From: Saposhnikovia divaricata
Taxonomy: Eukaryota; Streptophyta; Magnoliopsida; Apiales; Apiaceae
Assembly: GCA_036435485.1 (NCBI GenBank)
Contig: CM071598.1
Span: 144,812,148-144,876,147, forward strand
Reading direction: 5' to 3'
Length of the DNA stretch: 64,000 nt
Under the pieces are notes generated by a model. That model searched no databases, was not told where the DNA came from, and saw only the letters and a list, made by a program, of their open reading frames with translations. Shown here piece by piece: positions 22,701-34,929 of this stretch. How positions within the stretch are numbered: the stretch's first letter is position 1; each line of letters begins with the position of its first letter. The translations under genes and the position numbers were made by a program.

Positions 22701-24574
22701 TTTGCATTTCTTGGAGTAGGAAAAGGCTGGGTAATTCCAGAATTCATTAATATAACATCCTGACAACGGTTGGTAGGAGCGTACTCCCAACCACCTCATC
22801 ATTTCTTATAACTTTCCTCACACTAATATTAAAGGTCCTGTGGTATTCCCCGACATGTTATTCCTACTTTAAATAATTACTCGGCATAACGCTCTGGTTG
22901 CACAATCACAACATTTGGTTTTTGATCTCATATTAGTGTAACGGTTCATAATTGTACCTCCCGTTCACCTTAGAGTAATCACTTTGAAAGGAATGGTTTC
23001 AAAATAACATGGTCCAATAGATAATTTCAATAAGAATTCCACATTGGATGTTCCAAGAATGTTGATGGTTCCAAATACTAGGAGTCTCGATTTTCAGAGA
23101 TGTAAGGATGGACAGAAAGAATACAATAAGGTTTATTCCTTCATGTCCTTATAATTCTGTAATGTGATATCATAGATAATGTTGCACGAGGGCAATGATT
23201 ATTGGATACAAAAGTCACAAAGACGGTCTTTATATAATTCTTACATCGGGTGGATACTTTTCCTCCTGAATAATAAGAGGAAATCTAAAGTCGCATTGAT
23301 GAAGGTCAGCCAATAGAAAGCAATTCTACTCCATGACAATAAAAATGAAGCATTTTATCATTCAAGTAATCTATGGTTTCAAATGAATCTTTATTATATG
23401 AATGAAAGAACAGAATATTCAAGTGACATAAAGTCTGATACGAAGATGGGTAGAATTCAAGTTGAGGGGGGCGACCTCACTAGGTCTCAATCAAGTTATT
23501 CGTCAAAACTTTCATCATCATATTTTACCACATGCAAAATGCATTGCGGAATTGCTGAATGAATTAAATTGGGAGTTGGACCAGTGAAACAATAACAAGT
23601 CTTTTTTTTTAAGAAATACTAGCAACTAGCTAGACAAAATTTGCTAGTCCACCTTTTTGAGACATCACCACTAGCTAGGACAATTAGCTAGGTGTTCTCC
23701 ACAACATTACAATTTTGACTAGTTAGAACAATCAACTAGTCATTCATATTGACATATCGACTAGCCAGTTTCAATTGGCTAGAACAGAATTTCAATATCG
23801 TAGCCACTGAAGAAACTTTAGGCTACTCGGACAACGAATGGAATTAAGAAGTTATTAAGTTTGAAAAAGAAAATTATAAAATCTGAAGAGAATGCTCTAG
23901 GTATCGGAACAATCGATAACCTCTCATCAAATATTACTTATCAGTGAAACGGTCCACCCAAGGGTGCCTCCGTACACATGCTTTATCAGATCCTGCAGTA
24001 GAATTAAATTCGGAATACCGATATCAAAATGATATCCTTACTATGATTTCAATGTACGATGTACAATCTCATCTTGAATAGAAGAAAAGAATTCATGAGG
24101 GATGTCTGGACATTAGATCATCCATGTCCTCCGTAATTTGTTAAATATTTATGAGCTCAACTGAAGAGTGCAAGTATGAAAGAAGCAATAAAATATCAAT
24201 ATTCGTTAAGTAATATTCATCGATTAATTAAGGAAATATTTGTTGAACATTCCTTGGATAATTGAAAGAAAGTGTAAATAGGCCTGAGCCGAACAAGATC
24301 ATCATAAATTTTTGAATAGAATGTTCATGGATCAATTAAAATTACTTAGGATAACAACTGCTTTAGGGAAAGTATATCACTGGTTGTTGTTCCACAAGTT
24401 TGAAGTAGAAAGCTAGAAGGGTTACCTGATATAAACTAATCGAGGTAACATGGTTAGTGAAAAGTTTAAAATGAAGTAGTGCACCAGCCGGTAGTTACCA
24501 AAATAAGTTAATAATCATTCGTGCATCTCATTATCACTATTATGAGGGTAACTCCATCTCTTCGTCTTCGTAAT
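22701..24574. other. Unassigned interior of Tekay B
   Basis: No open frame above 60 codons and no match I can recognise to gag or LTR. It is presumably decayed gag/protease sequence or another old insertion. The one structured part is the hairpin array at 23625-23784. ACAAG at 24575-24579 is the left target duplication of element C. Confidence 0.4.
23625..23784. repeat. Four-unit CTAG hairpin array, period about 45 bp
   Basis: Four inverted repeats occur at 23625-23648, 23669-23694, 23717-23741 and 23759-23784. Stems are ACTAGC/GCTAGT, TAGCTA/TAGCTA, GACTAGTT/AACTAGTC and CTAGCCA/TGGCTAG. Loops of 7-12 nt often contain ACAA. Stem sequences change between units but pairing is kept. Centres are about 42-48 bp apart. 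Confidence 0.7.
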
Positions 24575-24579
24575 ACAAG

Positions 24580-26231
24580 TAATTGTGCTAAAAATAATGA
24601 AGATATTTGAATCGCAAGCGCACAATTCGTTTCGTTGTAAAATTTGTGATTCGTTCCACGGAGACTAATATTTTCGCATTCCTTAATTTCTAATTTAATC
24701 GAATTAGAACAATTTGGGTTTTTGGAAATTTGATTTTTACTAAATAATTACAAAAAAGGAATTGCAAGCTATTTCTAGAATTAATTTAAATTTATTCTAA
24801 TTTAAAATTAAAACTGGAAGAACGAAAAAAAAACAAAATAAAAATATTCTAAAATTCGAAATTATTTTAAAAATCCTAAATTATGTTAAAACTAAAATTA
24901 CTCTAAATTTATTCTACCATTTACTCTAAATATCAAAAAAAAATTCAAATTAAAACTAAAATTTTAAAAAAGACAAAACAGTTTCATTTCAACTCGACTC
25001 GGTTGACTCAGCACTAACTTGACTTGACACACGAATAGAAGTAACAAATACAAAACTATAGTAACAAATACAAACACGATCACAGAACTCCGGAATGGCA
25101 AACTCGTTAACAGCAAAACCAACGAAATTCAACAATAGAACTCACAGGTAAACCACACTCTTGACAATTCAATTAAGACAAAGCAATTAACTTAAACCTA
25201 CGACTCAGCAACATATTGGATGAAAAACTCCGAATCTCATTAACCCCATAACTCGACGAAAACATTACTAACTCGAAACGAAAGTAAACCAGAACTTAGC
25301 GTATTTAAACTCGTGAAACCAACAGACCAAGACAGACTCGATCAATAGAAAGCACAGAATACAGCCAAATCTCGAGTTCTAACAAACAACCAGCAATTAA
25401 CAATTCTAAAACGATGAAACAGCAAACTGAAGAACACAAAACTCAGCAAGAAATAAACTCAGTTAAGCTCAACTCAAAACGTTAAACACGAAACTCTGGA
25501 TATTTGGCAAATCAAGCAAATAAAACTAGTGATTTCGACAAGAAACAAAGGCAACTCGGTACTCAGTCGACAGCATTCACAGAAATTAGAAAAAAAAACA
25601 CTCAGGAACAAACAAACTCGAAAATTACTCGACTTATGCTTCTTGACTCAGTAAGACTCGCAATAAGAAGAATCGAATTCGGTAACTCAGAAAACAATAC
25701 AATCAAGACACCAGACTCGATTTCACAGCAATATTACCAACTGAACATGCTCGTTACAAATTCGAACCAAAAACAACGATTCGACAAAAAAAACAAACTG
25801 CAGAAATGGACCAATAACAGGACAATAAAAATCGAATAAAACGCGTAGCTATACTTCAACAGCACAATCGACACAAGGACTCGATCAATTAAACGAACAA
25901 TAACTCGAACTCAAACAATAAACCACTCGGAAACCAACTCGGGAACAGCAGTAGAACAATGATCTTAACCCACAACTCGCCGCACAAAACAGTCACAAGA
26001 TAGAGCTCGGCAATCACACAACTTGAATACTTGACAGCCTTGTAAAATTCAAAGAAAAAAATCAAACAAAATGGGATGGAGATTTAGAGAAAGAAAAAGG
26101 GTATTGGGGGGTTCTTTTTTCTTTTTTTTTTCGAAGGAAAACTAAGTAGCAAGAGTGTTCATGTGTGTGAGATGGAGGTTGAATAAGATACAGGGGAAGG
26201 AAAGTTTCGTGGGGAGAGAAAAGAGAGAGGT

Positions 26232-26291
<60 letters not shown>

Positions 26292-27228
26292 GGGAGAGGG
26301 ATTGGATTTATTTGTTGCGTGCAAAACAGAGGAACAAGGTACTGGTTCTTTGGAAAAGAAAATAAAAAGACAGGAAATGTTAGGGTGACAAATCAAGGTA
26401 CAAAGCAGAATGCTTCGAATTAAATCAACAAAATGGAAACAGAAACTAAATACTGAAATTGACACAACTACTATAATTTTTTTTTTAAAGAAAATAAAAC
26501 TAAAGAAATTAACTTCGAAATTTAAATTATACTAAAACAAGAATTTGGAGATTAAGACCCACAATAAAATTGATTTTTAAAGGGGCCTACTAAAAAAAAT
26601 TAAAAACACGAAATTAATGTTTCGTTACTTTCAACCCCAAGTAGTTAGCAACGGGATTTACGAAAATAACGAAACAAGGCAACAATAACGAAAGAGCAAG
26701 ACAAGAAGTAAAGAAAATAAAAATTGCATTAATTATAATAGGAGTGTTTACAAAATTTGAAACTAAGAAAAATACAAGAAATTAAAACTACCCTAAAATC
26801 TAAGTTACTAAATACAAGGGGGGTGAGGGGTATTTATAGGATAGGAATTAGGGTTAAGGGGGGTGTTTGGTAAATCCCCACCATACATTTGGGTTGTGTG
26901 GTGGTGAAATCCTAGCCATCTATTTGTTTCCTTCCCCCTTAAGCTTTGAAGAGTTGATCTTGGCCATACACTTTTCTAATGTGTTGGGATGATCTCCACC
27001 TTCCACTTGTCTTGAAATATTCCTTTCGCTCCAAGCTCCTAATTCTTTTTCTTCTTTCATTTTTGGTCCTTTTTCTTCCTCCTTTTTCCCTTCCTTGCAC
27101 TTTATTTATTTATTTTGTCATTTCTTTATTTATTTACGATTTACCTGAAATGCAACAAAATAAATTATTAAAACACGAGTTCAAGCAATAAATAGGTAAA
27201 TAAAATATGCAAAAATAAGCACTTATCA
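24580..27228 (-). repeat. Element C 3' LTR
   Basis: Direct repeat of 33244-35867. On the element strand it starts TGATAAGTGC, the usual start for Tat/Athila LTRs, and ends GCACAATTA. The target duplication places the end at TA rather than CA. The small ORFs in it (25504-25839, 26142-26465, 26979-27191) recur in both LTRs simply because the LTRs do. They include translated GA repeats and are not convincing genes. Confidence 0.9.
26235..26286. repeat. (GA)n microsatellite in the element C 3' LTR
   Basis: About 26 GA units. The 5' LTR copy at 34890-34924 has about 17. The LTRs were identical at insertion, so the difference arose since. Confidence 0.95.
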
Positions 27229-29062
27229 AATGCCCCCATACCTATCTTTTGCTCGTCCTCGAGAAAAATAAAAACAAAATAAAAATCTAGATGCAAAGTC
27301 CTATACTCCTTTTCGTAGGTGTGACGGTTGCATTTGGCATATGCAACAAGCCCTTTAAACCCCTAGGCAACCCTAGTGGACGAGTGAGGTCTCGTGAGGG
27401 CCTATAGTGAATGTACCCACAAAATCCATCTAGTTTGTATAAAAGATCACATGGCAATGCAAACCACACATACATGTCCTATCATGATACATCAACTTAA
27501 GAATCAAAATGAAGTTGAAAAGTCTTGGTGTGGAAAGTGCAAGGATTCACATAGTCTACTTAAAGAACCATGCAAGAGTGATTATAAGTTCATGTCAAGT
27601 GCAAAAATTATTGGTAACCATGCTAAGTCTACAAGGGCACACCTTAGAGTCAAAACTTGAGATCTCATATGCAAAACAAGCAATACCTCACATTTCACTC
27701 ACCAAAGAATATTCACTCAAGAACAAGGGTAAGTGTATCACTCAATTCCAACAAAATCAAATGCATGCTTGACACTTGGTATCATTCCAACTTAAATCAC
27801 AACATACATTAATAATGACAATCAAAAGGTCTTTATTAGTGTTGTAATGGGGCTAGGGACAAGGTTTGTCAAGAAAGGTCAAAATAAGGTGAAGTGTCAA
27901 AAGCTAGTAGTCACCATGAATATCAAGCACAACACCAAACTTCCTCCCCACACAATTTATTTTCATTTTCAACAAAAAGACTTGAATAGTCGAATGAAGG
28001 AGGATTACAAAAACATAAGTATGCTCTCATATGTATATTTTTTTCATTTTTTTTTAGGAAATGATAAATGTAACAATAATCCTCCTTAGATTAAATTTTG
28101 AAAATCGACTATCAAGGTAATAACAAATATTTCCTCAAAAGTTATGAACAAAAGTAAACCCTATTTCACACACCTTATTGCTCCCTCAAGTTCCTACTAG
28201 CCTTTGACAAAATGGGATCAAGAATACGTAAGGCTAAACAAGAAAGAGGTCTTAGGCGAGTAATGTGGTGTGTCACCGAAAGAAAATGATTAGGCTCAAA
28301 GGGTTAACTAATTGATCATATAAGAATGGTGTGGATAATTTGGAAATATAGGTTATTCCTAAGTGCCTTTATCATTTTATCATTAATTAATGTCATGTTT
28401 TTCAAGAAGGAACTCAAACAAGTGCTAGCGATGCAAATGACAAGTGGACACTCAAGCAAAAGAATATAAATGCAAAAGATATGCATATAGGCTCAAAATC
28501 TCACTTGGTGTAGTAAAACATAATCAATCTCAAGAAATGGTATCCTCAATGCACCTACTTGTACTCAAAGCATGAAGACCAAATCATCTTACACCTAATC
28601 ATGTCCTTCTAATTTCATGCACAATTCAATTAAGTCTACTAGCTTCACCTTGCTAGTGTAAGTGTGTGAACAAGAACTTTAGCAAATCACTTCTCAAACA
28701 AAAACTAATGGATCATAAGATTATCATAGCATGCAAGGGTGCATCAAGCAACTAGCAATCAATTAACAAGACTAGAATACGAAAAGAACTCTTTTTGATT
28801 TTTTTTCATTTTTTTAATTTTTTGGATTTTTCAGTTTTTACTATTTACACTAAAAACCCCCCCATACCTAAATCATGCATTGTCCTCAATGTATGTGAAT
28901 GCAAGAGAAAAGAGAAATGATAAAGGAGAAAGTTGAGGAAATACCTGATAAGGGATGACGGAGACTGAAAATTTCTAAAAACTACAAAATAAAACAACAC
29001 ACACACGCAACTCCTCCCCTATACCTATCTTACACGAGGGGAGGCAAAAGAACAAAATCAAA
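27229..29062 (-). other. Element C 3' untranslated region and polypurine tracts
   Basis: About 1.8 kb without a credible frame between the last coding block and the LTR. On the - strand a tract AGGTATGGGGGCA lies against the LTR (27229-27243). A second, longer G-run preceded by GAGGACAATGCATGATTTAG lies at 28848-28893. Two such GAGGAC...GGTATGGGGG modules are typical of the Tat/Athila branch. Confidence 0.65.
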
Positions 29063-29838
29063 TTAGCCGATGCCGGTAGGATAGTTAGGGTGCAACTTTG
29101 AGAAAATAACAAGAAATTTGTGAAAATTTTTATTAGCACATATTTTCTCAATTAACATTGAATCATTCAACCCTAAAGAGCAATTGTCACTAATGTTCTC
29201 CCTAAACCAACTTAAGGCTTCTTTATTTTGTTTAAGCAAATTAGAGATAATGAAAGTCTGGTTAGGGTTCGAATCACTAGGAATAACATGAGACAAGGGT
29301 TCCTCTTTCCCTAACGGCTGTTGATCAAATTCGGGAAGATAAAGAGTTAAGGCAAATGCGGGTGGTGTACCCACGGGACTCTTAAGAACGGAAGTGTTAA
29401 GAACGGGCTCACTACTAACAACCTCGGGTGGAATCTCATACTTGGAACGAATTTCTAACAAATCCCCTAAGAACTCACCGAATGTAGGTGTTCACCAACG
29501 GGATTTTTAACAATGGCCTCAACACGAACATCCTCGGGTGGTATCTCCCACGGGGAACAAATGTCGTCCAAGTCCCTCAACATCTCCTCCGAGGTCATAT
29601 CTCTTAATGAATCAACATACTCTCGGTTACACTCATGGTTGACTTTGAAATCCTCATTGAGAAGAGACTCAATCTCACTATCCTCAAGGTTTGACCAATT
29701 AACAATGTTATCAACAAGATTAACCGCTATTGTTTGCTCGTAAAGCTCATTGGGTTCTTTTCCGACATTAAATATGTTAAGGTTAATTGTCATATTACCA
29801 AAAGTGAGTTTCATCGAACCATCCCTATAATTAATCAA
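29063..29838 (-). pseudogene. Element C: protease end and downstream acidic tail
   Basis: Two frames (29838-29467 and 29461-29063), offset from each other and from gag. The first begins in the final part of the retropepsin-like domain and continues into an acidic stretch. The second has a segment resembling the linker before RT in Athila pol (LLKQNKEALSWF) and stops with NPNY-like PNYPTGIG. No RT follows. It is probably the 3' end of a shortened polyprotein after at least two frameshifts. Confidence 0.6.
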
Positions 29839-32240
29839 GGCATTGGATGTAGCAAGAAAAGGTCGTCCAAGAATGATCGGGATTTGGTTCTTAGGATTCG
29901 TGACGGGTTGAGTCTCGAGGACAACAAAGTCAACCGGAAAGATGAAATCACCAACCTTATTAGTACATCCTCAATTATTCCCTTAGGCATTTTGACAGAA
30001 CGATCGGCTAATTGAATTGTCATGTTCGTCTTTTGAAGTTCGCCTAAACCTAGGGCTTGGTAGACCAAAAATGGAAGCAAGTTCACACTAGCGCCTAAGT
30101 CAAGTAACGCCTTGTCCACAAAGGTATTGCCTATGACACATGAAATTGTAGGACAACCGGGGTCCTTATATTTCACGGGAATTTGATTTGAAAGAATTGA
30201 ACTAACATGAGAAGTCAAAAAGGCTTTCTTAGGGACATGAGTGGAACGTTTATGAGTACAAAAATCTTTTAGACACTTAGCATAAGAGGGAATTTGTTGA
30301 ATGGCATCTAAAAGAGGAATGTTGATCTCGACTTGTTTGAAAACTTCCAAAATCTTTTCGATTTGAGGTGATTGTTTGTTTGGGATGAGTCGTTGAGGAT
30401 AAGGAGCTTTAGGCTTAAAGACTCGTTCATTAGACACATCGGGAAGAGAAGTGGAAAGTGGAACGATATTCGAAGATTTGTTAGGTGGTGAGGATGATTT
30501 AAGAGAATAATTTGATGACTCGAGAGTGGATTTCGATGATGAAGGTTCGAGTGGTGAAGGTGTGGGAATAGATGACTCGAGAGGTTCGGAAGTTGGAGTA
30601 AGGTTTGAATGATCAAGTGTAGGGTTCGGTTCAATATTTGACTCTTCTTCTTCTTCTTCTTCTTCTTCTTCTTCTTCCTTGGAAGACTCGACACCTACTC
30701 GGTTATCAACTCGATTTCCCGATCTTAAAGAGATGACGGCATTCACACTCTCATGAGGGCGTTGATTGAGAGGAAACTTAGGATTGACCTCAGGTTGACT
30801 CGGGAACTTATTCTTCTCTCGCTCACACATGGCGTTGGCTAATTGACTCACTTGGACCTCTAACTTAGATAAGGCTTGAGTACTAGCATTTAAAATTTGC
30901 CTATCTTGAGTCATGGTTTGCATGAAGGTCTGTTGAGATTGAGCCAAATTAGTTGTTGATTTTAAAAGCGCATCAAGAGTCTTTTCCAAAGAATTAAGTC
31001 TCTTATCCGACTCATGAAAGCCGGGTGGGTGGGCGGGTGCTTGATTTGAATAAGAAAGTTGAGTCGGATAAGGACCGAGATTTTGAGTAGGGTTTGGAAG
31101 GGGACCTTGATTTGGAGTCGAGAAAGAATTTTGATTAGGTTTTTGGAAAGAAGGAGCATTTTGAAAAGGAGGTTGAAAAGAAGGTGGATTTTGGTAATTT
31201 GGCCCTTGGTTCCACGAGAAATTCGGGTGATTCCTCCTCCCGGGATTGTAAGTAGGAGCAAACGGATCGTTCCTAGTGGGTGGTTGAGACACCGCATTAA
31301 CTTGATCAAAAGCGGGATAGTCCGAAAAACCTTGATTGAAATTAGAGCACACAGACACATTTGAGGGGGCCTTACTAGTTTCTTGGGCTTCGAGTCTCCT
31401 AGTTAGAGTAGCTAATTTGGCATCGGTTGCAATCGAACTCCCAATCGAATACAAACCCTTAGATGAACTAGACGACTCATTAGACTTGTTAGGTTCCCTA
31501 GTAGACTCCCACAACATGGTCTTCTCGGCTAATTCTTCGAAAAATTTCCAACCCTCGTCTTCATCTTTCTCCATGAATTTTCCTTGGCACATAGATTCCA
31601 ACAATGCGGTTGTTGGTCCATCTAAGGCCTCATAAACGATCTTACAAAGCCTCCATTTTTCTATTCCGTGGTGGGGGCATTGTGATAAAAGATTTTTGAA
31701 ACGATCAAAATATTTCCAAAAAGACTCATTTTCCTTTTGATGAAATTGATTTATCTCGTTTGTAATTCTTGTAGTCTTATGGTTTGGAAAATATATTTTA
31801 AGAAAAATTACCACAAATCCCTCCCACGTGGAAATAGAATTAACCGGTAGGCTATACAACCATTTCTTAGCATTTTCTTTAAGCGCAAAATTAATGAGTC
31901 TAAGCCTAATCGAGTCCTCGGTTAATTGTTGGAGCTTTTGTAAGGCACAAACCTCCTCAAATTCATGAAGAAAGAGATACGGGTCCTCACCCTCGCTCCC
32001 GTTAAATTTAGGTAACATACTGATGTGGTGAGCTTTTATTTCGAAATTATTACCATTAACGGGAGGAAGGGTGATACACGAAGGTTGGGCGGAACGAGTA
32101 GGATAGCAACGGTCCCTAAGAGACATGGCCATGTTTACTACGGTTTCGGAATAATCTAAAGACTCGGAATTAGACGATGAAGAAATCTCAAATGATCTCA
32201 CTAGTCTAGAAGAATTATCCCTAATCCACGTAGTTCGCAT
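29835..32240 (-). CDS. gag: Element C gag and aspartic protease
   Basis: One open frame of 818 codons from 32291. The first ATG is at 32240, and another at about 32168 starts nearer the conserved part. The retrotransposon gag domain spans about residues 85-245 (FNGSEGEDPYLFLHEFEEV, then WEGFVVIFLKIYFP). A Pro/Asn-rich segment (NPGRRNHPNFSW) replaces a zinc knuckle, as in Athila gag. A poly-Glu run (GAA/GAG repeat, 30640-30680) precedes a Ser/Pro-rich linker. The retropepsin active site is DLGAS, followed by GIIEDVLI. At about 29963 a single-base shift moves the reading into another frame, and the next 40 residues of this ORF are probably not native. It encodes the structural particle protein and its processing protease. 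Confidence 0.85.
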   Translation of the reverse strand: MRTTWIRDNSSRLVRSFEISSSSNSESLDYSETVVNMAMSLRDRCYPTRSAQPSCITLPPVNGNNFEIKAHHISMLPKFNGSEGEDPYLFLHEFEEVCALQKLQQLTEDSIRLRLINFALKENAKKWLYSLPVNSISTWEGFVVIFLKIYFPNHKTTRITNEINQFHQKENESFWKYFDRFKNLLSQCPHHGIEKWRLCKIVYEALDGPTTALLESMCQGKFMEKDEDEGWKFFEELAEKTMLWESTREPNKSNESSSSSKGLYSIGSSIATDAKLATLTRRLEAQETSKAPSNVSVCSNFNQGFSDYPAFDQVNAVSQPPTRNDPFAPTYNPGRRNHPNFSWNQGPNYQNPPSFQPPFQNAPSFQKPNQNSFSTPNQGPLPNPTQNLGPYPTQLSYSNQAPAHPPGFHESDKRLNSLEKTLDALLKSTTNLAQSQQTFMQTMTQDRQILNASTQALSKLEVQVSQLANAMCEREKNKFPSQPEVNPKFPLNQRPHESVNAVISLRSGNRVDNRVGVESSKEEEEEEEEEEEESNIEPNPTLDHSNLTPTSEPLESSIPTPSPLEPSSSKSTLESSNYSLKSSSPPNKSSNIVPLSTSLPDVSNERVFKPKAPYPQRLIPNKQSPQIEKILEVFKQVEINIPLLDAIQQIPSYAKCLKDFCTHKRSTHVPKKAFLTSHVSSILSNQIPVKYKDPGCPTISCVIGNTFVDKALLDLGASVNLLPFLVYQALGLGELQKTNMTIQLADRSVKMPKGIIEDVLIRLVISSFRLTLLSSRLNPSRILRTKSRSFLDDLFLLHPMP

Positions 32241-32291
32241 AAACCACAAAAGGAAACACGTAGCAAGTAAGTGCGAAAAATTAAAACACAC

Positions 32292-33219
32292 AAAAAGAAA
32301 GGGGTGTAAAATTAAAAGAAAAATTCTAAACCTAGGGTTCCCTAATAAAATAACTAGACCTTGCTCCTAACCGTAAGGGCTACCAAAAACTAGGTAAATC
32401 AATAATTATTCGAACCGGCTTGGCCAGGTAGGTGCAAGCATTGCCAAGAGGCTAAACACCAGCCTAGACACCAAAACCTTAATTGGCCAGGTCATCTTTC
32501 GCTTTCCTAGACACCAAAAAGTAAGAATAATTAAAGATTACTTCGTTTCTTAAGCACCTTCCTAATTGAGCGCGAGATTCCTAGGGGCAAACGTCTGATT
32601 AATTTTATTAAAGGCTAGGTATGCAAAATGAGGGATTAAATTGTTTTTGGGCTAAGGAAAGAGTGATGAAATCCCTTCCCTTATCTTTTGAGAGGTTTTG
32701 CCCTTAATGTTTATTTACAAATTGATGCAACAAATAATGATATATATAAAAATTATAAACAAATATGGATGCTTACACTACGTGATCTAACTAAAGAAAA
32801 GAAAGAATTTAACGTACCTTGGGGTCCTCCAGCGATCACCACAATTATAGGTACGAAAAATTTAAAAACAAAAAATAAAATCTAGCATGATGTGCACCTA
32901 CGTGTTGAATGCATGATGCAACAATTATATATTTACAACTAATTTTTTTGGGTTTTTGATTTTTCAATTTTTTTTGTGATTTTTTTTAATTTTTTGATTT
33001 TTTTGTATTTTTCTAAAAATAATAATAAAAAAAAGGGCGAAAAGAGTGAGATACGGTTACCGAAGCTTGCTCTCCATAAATTCCAATTTTTCAAGCTTTC
33101 CTTTTTTCTTTTTTTTTTTGAAACATCAAGCTTTCCTAAAAAGAATGAAATAAAAAAAAATAAGACAAGAAATAAAACTAACTCGAAAAATTAAAAATTA
33201 AGGCGCGAAAAATAATTAG
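32292..33219 (-). other. Element C 5' leader
   Basis: About 0.9 kb between primer site and gag. It has A/T homopolymers (32940-33020, 33100-33170) and no credible ORF. Long leaders are usual in the Tat/Athila branch. Confidence 0.6.
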
Positions 33220-33237
33220 TCCCCGGCAGCGGCGCCA
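33220..33237 (-). promoter_or_regulatory. Element C primer binding site (tRNA-Asp type)
   Basis: On the - strand TGGCGCCGCTGCCGGGGA lies 6 bases inside the 5' LTR. It closely resembles the tRNA-Asp-complementary site of Athila/Tat elements. Confidence 0.88.
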
Positions 33238-33243
33238 AAAACT

Positions 33244-34887
33244 TAATTGTGCTAAAAATAATGAAGACATTTGAATCGCAAGCGCACAATTCGTTTCGTT
33301 GTAAAATTTGTGATTCGTTCCACGGAGACTAATATTTTCGCATTCCTTAATTTCTAATTTAATCGAATTAGAACAATTTGGGTTTTTGGAAATTTGATTT
33401 TTATTAAATAATTATAAAAAGGAATTGCAAGCTATTTCTAGAATTAATTTAAATTTATTCTAATTTAAAATTAAAACTGGAAGAACGAAAAAAAAAAAAA
33501 TATTCTAAAATTCGAAATTATTTTAAAAATCCTAAATTATGTTAAAACTAAAATTACTCTAAATTTATTCTACCATTTACTCTAAATTTAAAAAAAAATT
33601 CAAATTAAAACTAAAATTTAAAAAAAAAACAAAACAGTTTCATTTCAACTCGACTCGGTTGACTCAGCACTAACTTGACTTGACACACGAATAGAAGTAA
33701 CAAATACAAAACTATAGTAACAAATACAAACACGATCACAGAACTCCGGAATGGCAAACTCGTTAACAGCAAAACCAACGAAATTCAACAATAGAACTCA
33801 CAGGTAAACCACACTCTTGACAATTCAATTAAGACAAAGCAATTAACTTAAACCTACGACTCAGCAACATATTGGATGAAAAACTCCGAATCTCATTAAC
33901 CCCATAACTCGACGAAAACATTACTAACTCGAAACGAAAGTAAACCAGAACTTAGCGTATTTAAACTCGTGAAACCAACAGACCAAGACAGACTCGATCA
34001 ATAGAAAGCACAGAATACAGCAAACTCTCGAGTTCTAACAAACAACCAGCAATTAACAATTCTAAAACGATGAAACAGCAAACTGAAGAACACAAAACTC
34101 AGCAAGAAATAAACTCAGTTAAGCTCAACTCAAAACGTTAAACACGAAACTCTGGATATTTGGCAAATCAAGCAAATAAAACTAGTGATTTCGACAAGAA
34201 ACAAAGGCAACTCGGTACTCAGTCGACAGCATTCACAGAAATTAGAAAAAAAAACACTCAGGAACAAACAAACTCAAAAATTACTCGACTTATGCTTCTC
34301 GACTCAGTAAGACTCGCAATAAGAAGAATCGAATTCGGTAACTCAGAAAACAATACAATCAAGACACCAGACTCGATTTCACAGCAATATTACCAACTGA
34401 ACATGCTCGTTACAAATTCGAACCAAAAACAGCGATTTGACAAAAAAAACAAACTGCAGAAATGGACCAATAACAGGACAATAAAAATCGAATAAAATGC
34501 GTAGCTATACTTCAACAGCACAATCGACACAAGGACTCGATCAATTAAACGAACAATAACTCGAACTCAAACAATAAACCACTCGGAAACCAACTCGGGA
34601 ACAGGAGTAGAACAATGATCTTAACCCACAACTCGCCGCACAAAACAGTCACAAGACAGAGCTCGGCAATCACACAACTTGAATACTTGACAGCCTTGTA
34701 AAATTCAAAGAAAAAAATCAAACAAAAAGGGATGGAGATTTAGAGAAAGAAAAAGGGTATTGGGGGGTTCTTTTTTCTTTTTTTTTTCGAAGGAAAACTA
34801 AGTAGCAAGAGTGTTCATGTGTGTGAGATGGAGGTTGAATAAGATACAGGGGAAGGAAAGTTTCGTGGGGAGAGAAAAGAGAGAGGT

Positions 34888-34929
<42 letters not shown>

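Noticed and set aside
25504..25839. 111-codon ORF, present twice (also 34160-34495)
   Set aside because: The two copies are the two LTRs of element C. No ATG start is evident and there is no recognisable domain.
26155..26465. ORFs made of Arg-Glu or Ser-Leu repeats
   Set aside because: They are translations of the (GA)n microsatellite in the element C LTR.
30308..30694. 128-codon - strand ORF starting near a poly-Lys run
   Set aside because: It is the alternate frame of the GAA repeat and Ser/Pro linker inside the element C gag-protease frame.
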